Shown piece after piece: positions 1 through 9,458 of a stretch of 64,000 nucleotides of DNA (positions within the stretch are counted from its first letter, which is position 1; every line of letters begins with the position of its first letter). The notes beneath the pieces were generated by a model. The model was not told the origin of the DNA. It saw nothing but the letters and a program-made list of their open reading frames with translations, and did not search any database. Made by a program: the position numbers and the translations under genes. Origin of the DNA: Spongospora subterranea (lineage: Eukaryota > Endomyxa > Phytomyxea > Plasmodiophorida > Plasmodiophoridae); contig OUQQ01000147.1 in NCBI GenBank assembly GCA_900404475.1, positions 3,954 through 67,953 of the forward strand, read 5' to 3'.

Positions 1-1262
1 GATCCGATCGTGAACAATGGTGCTGTGGAGTCGGCCAGGGCGCCGAACACATCGCATCTGGTAGAGTTTTGTGTTTTCAAAGCGGGAATTTGTCGCCATG
101 GTGTTGATTGTTCAGTAGGTTCTGGGGCAATATCCGGCTGAATGGAAATCGATGAATACCTCCCAGTTCAAGGAGCCGCCCAATCAATCCCGACCCCAAA
201 TTCCCAGGTTGAAGATTGGGAATCCAATGAATACGCCGATCATGACTGAGAGGGAATCGGATAATACTTGGAACACGGCCAACGCATTGGCGTCGTCTCT
301 TGCGGGTCCAGGACGCCCAACCCCAGCTCAATTGCCGGCCATACGACCACACAACTCTCTAAACACATCGGAGGATCGGCATCAGGATTTCACCACGACC
401 AATAAGAAGTTCTTCAACGAGCGAGAGGGATTGACGGAAAGGGCGGTGATTAGAAGGGTGATTCCGACCAGGAATATCGTGTTTGGTGACGACCTTTCGT
501 TGTACAAGACGAGCGCCGTTCAGAGTCTGTTCCCCGCCTCTGTCACACAATCTGCACGACGACATCATCATGATCCCGTATCGAGGTTCACGACAGCTGC
601 CAGGACCGAACCGACCGACTACCAAACCACATCATTGCACGATTTTCAACTGCCAGCTGTGAAAATTGGATCATATCGTTCGGCAAAATCGATCAACCCC
701 AAAACCAGAACTCTATCGTTCTTATCCGCTAATTCCGATACGGAATCGTGGCAATCAAATTCAGCAAGAAACTTCAACGGTAACCCACACGTTGAAGAAA
801 ACGTAGCCATAGTTGCTGAACCGACGAGAACAGATAAATCCGCCATGATGACCGAAGGTGAGCGGGATCTTGTCGGGCACATCGCAGCGACAACGAAAGG
901 CCGGTTCGCTCGTGCCAGTTGGCCCCTTGATTGCGGCAGAAACTCGTCGTCATTCGACACCGAGAACATAAGCCAGTTCTGCCCCAAGGCGTTGGCTCCT
1001 GGCCAGGTCGCCATCAGTGCCAAAAAGAAGAGCGGCAAATCCAACATCAAGGTAACGTTTTCTGGGCAATTCGGCAACGTTGATCGGGTCGATAACGTAA
1101 AACGTGTGCGGTTACCCAGTTCGGAGAGGCTCCGGTCGAGTACCAGACGCTATCGGCGGCGGCAAGCGCCATGTCGGCCGGGCCGACAATACCCCCGTTG
1201 CGGATGACAAAGGTGCACCACGCGAAGAGAAAGGTGGTGGTATTGGACCCGCCTATGCCCAT
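1..1262 (-). pseudogene. multi-pass membrane protein, partial and broken
   Basis: Function not recognised. On the minus strand, one reading frame (codons in register with 646-1077) carries hydrophobic blocks typical of membrane helices: around 1010-1060 (VTLMLDLPLFFLALMATW), 780-850, 430-480 (TIFLVGITLLITALSV) and 220-290 (VLSDSLSVMIGVFIGFPIF). Stop codons separate the blocks in the more polar stretches, and another frame carries the probable N-terminal part at 1262-1047. I could not find GT-AG junctions joining every block, so it may be an intron-containing gene running off the left edge or a decayed copy. A plus-strand frame is open for 351 codons over 152-1207. It is Ser/Thr/Arg-rich and sits in the same register to this strand as the shadow frames opposite the real 7TM gene near 43.4-44.3 kb, so I treat it as antisense shadow. 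Confidence 0.3.
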
Positions 1263-1813
1263 ATCAACCAGTAATATTATGAGTGCCGCATATAAAGATC
1301 AGTAATAAACGCGATAATAAAAAATAAGTGAAGGTCAGCATACCCCTTCCGGGGACATAGGATACGATCATTACACCGAAATCTGGAAAAAATCCGTTTG
1401 GTATTTTCGGTTGAATAACTACAGTTCGTTTTAGCCAATGTGGACTATAAAACAATAATCGTAATTCGTGACAGTCGCTTGGCATTACAGGTGAAACACT
1501 TCAACGGTAAAAATTAAGTGTGTCACCTGTAACGTCGCCTGGCACCATTTTAGACATTTATACGCTTTGACTTTTATAGTCAAAACCAATTCTACCGTCT
1601 TCGTCCCTTGAATATACCTGAGCCTGACCTTGATTTAACACAAATCCCCATGAACCAGATGTTGCGCCATACGCCAAATAAGTCCCAACATGGGCGTATC
1701 GTCAGCAAACTGCGCCAGTGGGGGTCACCTTATGGCACCGTGCCCCGGAGTTGCCGGTTCCGACTGACGATAAAGCGTCTGATAACCCCAGGGCTGTCAG
1801 TGCCTAAACGGGA
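1263..1813. other. intergenic, upstream of the PPR gene
   Basis: No gene recognised. An 88-codon plus-strand frame (1608-1874) overlaps the PPR start out of frame and resembles nothing known. Near-repeats of a short element (roughly gtgacagtcgcttggcattacaggtg, seen again in altered form at 1520-1545) lie at about 1468-1545. Confidence 0.4.
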
Positions 1814-2980
1814 ATGGCGTTGCGCCTATTGCTGCGATCCAGATACCCAAATGAGTTCTATGGCCGATCACTGAATAGCGCTTCAGCAAATGACTACCGA
1901 AATCCGTCAAGGTTTCTTGAGCGTTCTTACATCCGTGGACTGGTACGATCTCGTCGAACTGATCTTGTCTCAACGATCGTCGAATATTTTCCACATCCTG
2001 ATACATATACACTGTGTTCGACGGTGACTGGGCTTTTGTCTCATCATCCTGATCAATGCATGGATTGGTTTTTGCTAATGAATAGAACCGTACCCGTTCA
2101 AGCTGCTCATCCCGCTTTTCCTGGAGCAGTCACGAATGCACTCTCATTTCATCCCGGTCAGACATTTGCATGCCGGAAAGTTGCTGGTCTGACAAAATCT
2201 CCCCTAACGCGTCTTATGGCCAACAGTATCATGCGCTGCCTGTCGTATGAAGGTGATGTGGACGCCTGCAGGGAATGGCTCCAAGAAATGCAACGTCTCG
2301 GATTTCGCCCTGACGCCATTACCTACTCTCATGTGATTCGGGCATATGGCCTCAATAACTATCTCCAAGAGTGTCGCCGTTATTTGTCGCTAGCAAACGC
2401 GCACGACAGATCACATTGGCGTCTGCGCGTGGCGCATAATCAAATGCTTCTGGCGCTGTTGAGATACGGCCATGTTCACGAGGCTGAACAACTCACTATT
2501 GATATGAAGCGCCGACAAATCGGCCTGGACGCGACATCGTTGAATATTCTGGTTATTGGATTGGCTCGATGGAACGGTGGCGACATGTTCCTGCAATTAT
2601 GGAACGATAGGCTGCGGTTGTTACATGACCAATCAGAGTCCCTGTCTCCAAGGTTACTTGGCGCTCTATCGAAGTACTTCATCGCCAGTGATGGGTCGAC
2701 ACTTCCTCTATTCAATGCGACTTCGTATCGTGTACCGGTTCCTTGGCTGGTTCTGTTACAGTTCGCCACGCTCCTGTCTGATCGTGGCAAATACGTTGCT
2801 ATGATAGCCGAGGAGTTACGTTCGCGGGGTATCCAACCGACGCAGGAGTGCCAACTCATTATTGATGGAAAGGATCAACGGTTCCAGCCCGCTCCAATTG
2901 CAATCATGTCGCGCCTAAACAATCTCCTGCTGTCAAGTGAATCAAGCAAGATAGATCGTCATTCCATCAACTATATATAG
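1814..2980 (+). CDS. pentatricopeptide repeat (PPR) protein, probably mitochondrial
   Basis: Single open frame of 388 residues. Helical-hairpin repeats are visible, for example residues about 135-170 (MRCLSYEGDVDACREWLQEM followed by GFRPDAITYSHVIRAYG) and about 205-240 (NQMLLALLRYGHVHEAEQLT followed by IGLDATSLNILVIGLA). The pattern of paired helices with a turn like 'P-D-A-x-T-Y' is diagnostic of PPR motifs. The N-terminus (MALRLLLRSRYP) is rich in Arg and Leu and lacks acidic residues, consistent with a mitochondrial presequence. Known PPR proteins bind organellar RNA sequence-specifically and act in its processing, stability or translation; the target here cannot be read from sequence. 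There is no sign of an intron. The ATG at 1814 is the first in frame. Confidence 0.75.
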   Translation: MALRLLLRSRYPNEFYGRSLNSASANDYRNPSRFLERSYIRGLVRSRRTDLVSTIVEYFPHPDTYTLCSTVTGLLSHHPDQCMDWFLLMNRTVPVQAAHPAFPGAVTNALSFHPGQTFACRKVAGLTKSPLTRLMANSIMRCLSYEGDVDACREWLQEMQRLGFRPDAITYSHVIRAYGLNNYLQECRRYLSLANAHDRSHWRLRVAHNQMLLALLRYGHVHEAEQLTIDMKRRQIGLDATSLNILVIGLARWNGGDMFLQLWNDRLRLLHDQSESLSPRLLGALSKYFIASDGSTLPLFNATSYRVPVPWLVLLQFATLLSDRGKYVAMIAEELRSRGIQPTQECQLIIDGKDQRFQPAPIAIMSRLNNLLLSSESSKIDRHSINYI

Positions 2981-3134
2981 CATATCATAACATATTTATC
3001 GAAACAATGCTTTTCATCTATTCACCAAAACAGTGATTTTTCCATTTGTTGGGGAGCAAAGGGACCGATGCGCGCGTGCCATCACCTTTCTACTCAAAAC
3101 GGCGCCGTACAAATATATCAGAAAAAATTACAGT

Positions 3135-4532
3135 ATGCTGCTGAGTCTTGTGCCTGAGGAAGATGTACTGAGCAATCCTCTTGCGATAGCCATTGGTCAA
3201 TCTCCAAAATATGTCCAATCCTTATATATGGGTAAGCAACGTATTACGCGGATCGGGAACTTCGCAAGATTTGTAAACCTGAACGTTTTGTATTTGAATG
3301 ATAACCGCCTGTCGGTTATCGACGGGCTTGAATCTTGCGTCCGCTTGAAAGAACTCTTTCTGCAAAATAATCGCATCACATCGATCGCCGGAAAATCAAT
3401 CGCCTCTTTGCGGTATATGACGAAGCTTAATTTGTCGAGGAATCGACTGAAGAATCTCTCGGAGACGTTGCCGTTTTTGAGACATATGAAGCAGCTTGAA
3501 GAACTTGGTTAGTAATGCCAGGAATTTTGTTCAAACAATAACTTTGACGTGCAAGATCTGTTTGGCAATCCGCTCTCCGAAGAACAGCACTACAGACTGC
3601 TTGTTATTCACGCGCTGAAATCAGTCACTGTTCTTGACCGGATTCGTAAGCGCAATGCATTAGATTTACAAACCTGAGTTACGATGTCTTTTCTATTCAG
3701 CCGTCACAAAGCCTGAAATCGAGAAAGCCGATCGTCTGCATGTGGAACTAGTACGGTCCGGGCATTGTATTTCTGATTCTCATCACCCAGCAGCGCGACC
3801 TAACTTAGCGTTCGGGAAAAGATGGAACCTTAAACCAGAGGCGCCTCAGCAATATGGTCCCATATCGATGTTGTCAGCAAAGGTCATCGCTAAAGCCAAA
3901 GTCAGCATTCAATGACTCGCTCAGAAATAGCCTTGACGTGACAATTTATTTTCAGAAAGTGGAACGGCAGCTGGCTCGGCGCCATCGTGATAACCTGTTG
4001 GCATTATACGGTGATTGTGGTGAACGTCACTATCCGGAAAATTTTTCATTTCCTGTTCCACATCATCTGCGAACCAGTGGCAAATCTCACCAATTCTGGT
4101 CCCGGTTTGAACTACATGAAATACTGGAAAAAGTCGTACAAGTTCACTTGTGGTTGCGTACGAAATTAACACTGTTGATTGCAGAAGTTTAATGATCGTT
4201 CTGGTTCTGTTCTCACACCGTCGTTGGTGAAAGATGTCATAAGCAACCTCGACATTGGACAGTTACCATCCACAGAATCGTTGAACCAGATGATATCCAC
4301 TTGGCCACAGCAAAAAGCGGGGTCTGCTACTGAACAATGCATAGCCCTCCCTGCCTTGTTGGAACAGTTGTGCGATTTGAAATGGGGCGCCGTTGGCCCT
4401 GAGCAACTTATATCATTGCGAGATCAACTGTATGCGAAGGCGAAAGTTGCTGTCACAAACGGAAAAGACTCTGACGGGTTAGTCAAATCAACTGAAGCTC
4501 TCGCCGTTGAACGTTTTTTACAAGAACGGTAA
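3135..4532 (+). CDS. leucine-rich repeat protein of the ciliary LRR type
   Basis: Five exons fit: 3135-3507, 3556-3645, 3701-3900, 3956-4135 and 4185-4532, with introns of 48-55 nt. Joined, they read through without a stop. Residues about 40-130 carry SDS22-like leucine-rich repeats (LNVLYLNDNRLSVIDGLESC, LKELFLQNNRITSIAGKSI, MTKLNLSRNRLKNLSETL). They end in an LRR cap (LFGNPLSEEQHYRLLVIHAL, then VTVLDRIPVTKPEIEKA). That cap style ('GNP..YR..VI..L..V..LD...V') is shared by U2A', PPP1R42, LRRC72 and other axonemal or centrosomal LRR proteins. I cannot choose among them. The frame is open back to a GTG at 3033, but the first ATG is 3135. The third intron uses a weak donor (gtcagc). The C-terminal half is not recognised. 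Confidence 0.7.
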
Positions 4533-4648
4533 TAACTAGTATTTGCCCAAACTGCAGTTTTAATGATACAATTTATTTAAAGAGAATTACAGTGAAGAAA
4601 CCGAAATGACTGATTGATACATTGACCATGATGATGGGATGACCATTC

Positions 4649-5611
4649 TTAACGCCTCGCCTCGGTTTGGATACCCGGCCGCGTTGATAAGCCCATCGAG
4701 GCATCGATGACGGAACCGTGGAATATTCGACAGGAGCTCTGCGTGGTAAGAAACAGCAAAGCGGCGGCAATTTCTTCGGGTTCAATCAGCCGTCTCTTGG
4801 GAAATTTCTGGATAAAATCGTCAACTTTGGCGCCGATTTTGTCTAAAGTACTTTTGCGAAACATGTCGGTGATTGTTGCTCCTGGAGAAACACAAAGTAC
4901 ATCGATATGGTCGTAGATATGCTGAGCAGCCAGGTGCCGTGTTAAATATCCAAGAGCCGCCTTTGACATGAGATCAGCTGGACAATACTCAGGAAATACC
5001 GCACAGGAAGAGCCACCAACAGATCCGATCATGATGCACACGCATCGCGATGGTCCAACCATCAAGGGGATCATAGAATTGGTGATCCATAATGGTCCTA
5101 AGGCGTTTACGCGCATAAGCGCCTCATCCTGCCAAGCACGGCCCAAGACATCTTGAATATCGAGGTCGTCATCTTTCCTGACGGGCTTGGACAGAACGGG
5201 AGACACGTTGTCGTATGTTCTTACGGTTTCGGATCCGAGGGCGGCGTTGTTGATCAACGCGTGTAGAGTACTGCCGTTTAACCATTCTTTGACCTGTCGA
5301 TACCTACAGACAATATCCATGACTCAGCAAGTAAAACATAATTTTAAACAAAAAGAACATGAGTTATCCTACAGATTTGAGATACATTCAAGGTTTCCTT
5401 GATCGCAATATACAGCATGAGTATTGTTAGGGTATTTTGCGATGAGCGAATCGGCTCCAGCCTTATTCTTGAGATAAGTGAACAAGACTTGATGCCCCGC
5501 CTCTGCAAATTCTTGCACCACCGACCGTCCAATACCGCTACTGCCCCCAGTTATCACAACCCTAAGGGAGGTATCTCGTGAAAATCCTTCCTTGCACGAA
5601 TTGCCCGACAT
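4649..5611 (-). CDS. short-chain dehydrogenase/reductase (SDR)
   Basis: Two exons on the minus strand: 5611-5373 and 5303-4649, intron 69 nt with a gtagga donor. The N-terminal Rossmann signature TGGSSGIG (residues about 20-27) binds NAD(P). A later NNAA motif and the C-terminal pattern RRLIEPEEIAAALLFLTT are standard for classical SDRs. The active-site region is odd. The catalytic Lys is present in LMSKAAL, but four residues before it, where the YxxxK Tyr belongs, there is Asp (YCPADLMSK). The nearest Tyr is eight residues upstream. Either the active site has shifted, or the enzyme works differently, or it is inactive. A Ser-rich SVGGSS lies at the expected catalytic Ser. Substrate unknown; simple carbonyl reductase-like SDRs are the nearest comparison. 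Confidence 0.85.
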
Positions 5612-6900
5612 CGATTGAGAACCAAATCGACATTCATTCGGTCAAGGTCGCAACCTTAGCCGGTGCACAGTGGCGAACGACCACTGTGTGACTGCCATTT
5701 GCCTGTTGTGTGGCTGGCTTCAGACAAACGTTACAGTACCATGCCTGAGAACCACAAGTGTTCAAGGAAGGGTTGGAAACTGTTGGCAAAGTCCGGTAAC
5801 GGTTAGCCGAACCGATAAGTTAACCGGTTGAAACAGTATCATTTACTCGTCGAATATTTTTAATGTTGTACAGTGACACCTGGCACGCAAGCTATTCCAA
5901 AATCGCGGATTCATCATCACCGAGATGCTTTTTCGCTGAGGTTGGCCTCGGTCGCCACGAACAGTATCGCGAATACCTGGAAATGAAGATTAGTTATGGT
6001 CGCGAGCAAGTTGTCGGGCAAGCATTCATAAGGGAGAACCTAATTTTACCTCGTGTTTTGAACTCACAATGGGGAATTGTTTACCAAATCGACTGAAAAT
6101 ACGCGACGATGTGCCTCTATAGCCCCCATTATTTACGAACAGTTGCTCCGATTCTCTGAATCGTTGGTCGTGTACTGTGGCAGTACAAAACGACGTTAAT
6201 CTCATGCTAATACATCAATCTACAGTTGAATTCTACATTTGACGCTTCTACGTAAGCATACCTACGCCATGCTCGTACTATGCATACATTTTATCATTCG
6301 ACCGAAGAAATGTATTGCTGAATTCCGACGGAACATTTGGATCTGTTTAGCTGTAATTGTTAACCATGAAACACGCCGTAAATGCGCTTTCGCGTTTATC
6401 AAAGAAATTGACGTGTTGGAAACCGTTATGTTGATCGACAGCCTGAGTATCGACTATGTACTTATTTGAGCGATGCTATGAGGCGACAGTAACATTTGAA
6501 ACACCGAATGAGGACTATCTCCAAAATGCTGCATTGCTCAGAATCTCAGCGAATTATCGAGACCCGGCCCAATATTCGACAGAGAAATGCGCATTCGCAA
6601 TTTGAGCAATGGTGCGCTAACAACGACTTCTCTGATGGTATCACGGTGTGACGCGGGAACACTTGCAATTTCATCTGGATTAGAAAATCTTTGACAATAA
6701 TTCAAGGAGGAGATCAAGGACGATAAAAACATTTGGCGTTGTTCACTGTCATGGTTATACGGCTGCGGTAGTCGGTCTCTGGCGTCGCAAACCGCTATGA
6801 AGATGGACTCCCATCCGAATCCGCGTGGTTCGCACGTTGAACGTTTGCTGAAGAATGCTGACTAAAGTAGGCGTTTCTTGATGCAATGATCTTTCTCGTC
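5612..6900. other. unassigned stretch between the SDR gene and the 7-9 kb region
   Basis: About 1.3 kb without a supported gene. Frames of 60-77 codons exist (5863-6096 and 6239-6469 on plus, 6538-6732 on minus) but show no domain and no convincing splice partners. The SDR promoter presumably lies at the left end. Confidence 0.4.
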
Positions 6901-6910
6901 TCTTAGACCC

Positions 6911-9241
6911 ATGCCTTTTTCGATGTCGACACCGCCTGTGCAGCCTTTCAATTTTCCCTCCTTGTACGGCGAAGCAGGGCCCAGTCCTCGCAGCCCAGAC
7001 TCTCGCGCGCGAAAGACTGGGACTGTGGCCGGTCGACACTTCCAACAGCGTCGTCTTGCCATGATGTCGACCCAAGGACACACAATTGTGGACCCGTGGC
7101 GTTCACGGCAGCGTTATTCAGCAATTCTTACCTCTTATCACCTTCGGGAGCCCATTTTTAAAACGCCATGCGAGTATCAGAATAATCCTGATGGATTCCA
7201 GCGGTCCCGAATAAATTCTCTTCCTTGATCGGTCCGAAGCACTTAAACGGTTTGTCGAGATAGGCGTTCGAATATTCTGACAATCGGCATCGTGTGTCGT
7301 TCTGTTTCTGACTTCTTTGGCTAGGTTCACAGTTGCCGCGAATCCTGAAAGCGTGATCGACCCATATGACCAACTATCATTAAGGTCGTGAATTCCGATC
7401 GGAAACGATTGCAAATCGGCGCCGCTCACTTAAGCTGGTCGTATGTTTATTCCGGGTACGTTTCTGTTGGCGCCGGTGATGTTTTCAGATTCGCTTAGAT
7501 GCAAATCCTATATTTACACTTAGTCGCACGGAAGTCAGAAACAGAACGACGGCACACGATGCCGATTATCAGAAGATTCCTATCTGGACAAATCGTTTAA
7601 GTGTTTCGGACCGATCAAGGAGGAGAAGATTCGCAGGCCATCGACTATCCGGTGACGGTTCATCCTTGACAATACTGAGTCGCGCAGTCGCTCTCGCGTG
7701 ACCTCCACGGAGATTTCAGTACCGTACTTGGTTTGGCGGAAACCAACTGCTGGCAGGCTGGCAGCTGCTGCCTGTGCAAGTCCACATAAAACAACCCTCG
7801 TCGAAATGATCCGATCAACAGGACCTTACCACCCTGATGAACATTCTTGGATGATCTAGCGGTCTCCTGGTGCACCGCGCCAGCTCCGCCCTGATCGCGA
7901 ATAAATTCGCGACCGCATCGGGGGCACCCCCGACTGTGATCGTGACATAGCTCCCCGACGCCGTATGCAGCACACTCTCTCCGCGTCCGCGCTTTCATGC
8001 GACCTCCACAAACTCCACCAATCGTTGGGCCGGTTGTTTACAAGATGAGCGGTGACTTCACTTGGTAGTGAACCTTTGGTAAGACTGTTCGGATGCACTA
8101 GCTGGAGGATCAGCATTCTTGGAGTTGGAAGAAGATGGATTCAAACCTGACGAGGAAAGGTTTTCAATCGCCGGAGGACAGTACAATTCGGAACGCATTG
8201 CTGATCACGCTGTGAAGATCTGATTTTTGTTTGGAAATCAAATCATGATCCCATCCTGTACGCTCTCAACGATCTCGGGGCTCAAAAAATCGATTGTTGC
8301 AGGATTATGGATGGGTTTCGTATTGCTGACTTGTACTTGGATAATGGATACTGGAAGGTTGCAAGGGACCGTTGCTTGGGGGCAGTTTATCAGAACCCCG
8401 CATCAAGATTGAGAAAACTGGAAGAGCAAGTCTCACGAGCATGTAAGACATCTCGCATGCATCAGCGAGAAGGTATTATATATATATATGTGAATGTCAG
8501 CAATAGATCAAGAATTATGCCCAGGCTTCCCAACGACAATGTTTCGGAACTCAAATCCCGCACCCCCGTATAAGACAAAAGGGTCAAGTTTCGCCCGAGC
8601 ATCACTCTTAAATTCGGAGAAGAAACGAGCACAATGTAAACCTCAAGTTGAAAGTATATATGTCGCCGATATCGTGAACGAACGTACGAAACACGTTGCT
8701 CGATTAATTCAGCGGTTTCGAAAGCAGGCCTTATCACAGTCAGCGGGTCTGGCGCGGCTGCGGGAAACCATTCTTGATGGGCACCAGTATTTGGCCTCTA
8801 ATCTGAAATCCATAAATACATGAATTGAATTCGGAGTGAGAACAAAATGTGTGGGGTGACACAACTGTTCTCATCCATGAAATTGTGGACCACGACATCA
8901 ATGTTGTTCTGGGCAGGAACACGGCGACAGACGAAGATCAGAGACACGTTGTTGAAATCTTAGGCAAGCAAGCCAAAAGCATAGTTTTTCCGCACACATA
9001 CGATATTCCTGGACATGTCGCCATCCAAATACCCATGAAAAGCCGATGCGCTCTACCTAACTTGGGAACACATGATCGTACGTCAAGACGGACAGAAGCT
9101 GAACTCCAACACATGGCGATCATGTTGGGATTGGTTCCAGTGTATCGTAATGGGGATTGGCCTCCATCATCGACTTGCACAACGGGCGACGAGTTCCGAG
9201 AGGCTCCGTCCGATGTCGTCCGGTCTAACCGCGATTGCTAA
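6911..9241 (+). CDS. unidentified multi-exon gene or genes (exon limits uncertain)
   Basis: Not recognised. Several plus-strand segments look coding but I could not chain them all. 6911-7228 starts with ATG and is rich in Ser-Pro (GPSPRSPDSRARKTGTVAG). About 7488-7640 opens after a good acceptor and contains EVRNRTTAHDADYQKI. About 8110-8215 contains FLELEEDGFKPDEERFS. 8307-8473 contains ADLYLDNGYWKVARDRCLGA. 8503-8823 is joined to the last by a short intron (donor gtatta after 8473, acceptor at about 8502) and is helical and basic. 8849-9241 contains EIVDHDINVVLGRN. Hydrophilic, helix-rich composition suggests a cytoplasmic or cytoskeletal protein. It ends before CLEC16A, which reads in the same direction. 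Some segments may belong to separate or decayed genes; an inverted repeat lies inside the region. Confidence 0.3.
7227..7316. repeat. inverted repeat, left arm
   Basis: The minus-strand reading of this arm matches the plus-strand reading of about 7531-7621 with scattered mismatches. Read outward, both arms give closely similar peptides (left: EVRNRTTHDADCQNI then TNRLSASDRSRKR). Confidence 0.75.
7531..7621. repeat. inverted repeat, right arm
   Basis: Partner of the arm at 7227-7316, about 215 nt away. Read on plus it gives EVRNRTTAHDADYQKI then TNRLSVSDRSRRR. Confidence 0.75.
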
Positions 9242-9458
9242 AGTTGTGTCTGATCCGTAGGAGTTAGTTAGTTAGTACACATGTGTATGGCAGTGGCCGT
9301 GATCTATTGCCTTCGCGATCCAAGAGACGCAAATCGGTGCCGCTCCCATCTCTAACTGCACCTGATTTCGTGCTGGACCTGGAGTTGCTGGGGCCACAGG
9401 AACCCGTCGCAAATATATTCAAGGGTGGTCGATCAAGGATTCTACGCGCCTGGGCAGG

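Noticed and set aside
152..1207. Plus-strand open frame of 351 codons
   Set aside because: Composition is polar and Ser/Thr/Arg-rich with no domain, and its register relative to the hydrophobic minus-strand frame equals that of shadow frames opposite the true 7TM gene at 43.4-44.3 kb. I kept only the minus-strand call, at low confidence.
7660..8116. Minus-strand frames of 86-112 codons
   Set aside because: No domain, heavy Arg/Cys bias and poor agreement with the plus-strand segments that have splice signals; treated as shadow.
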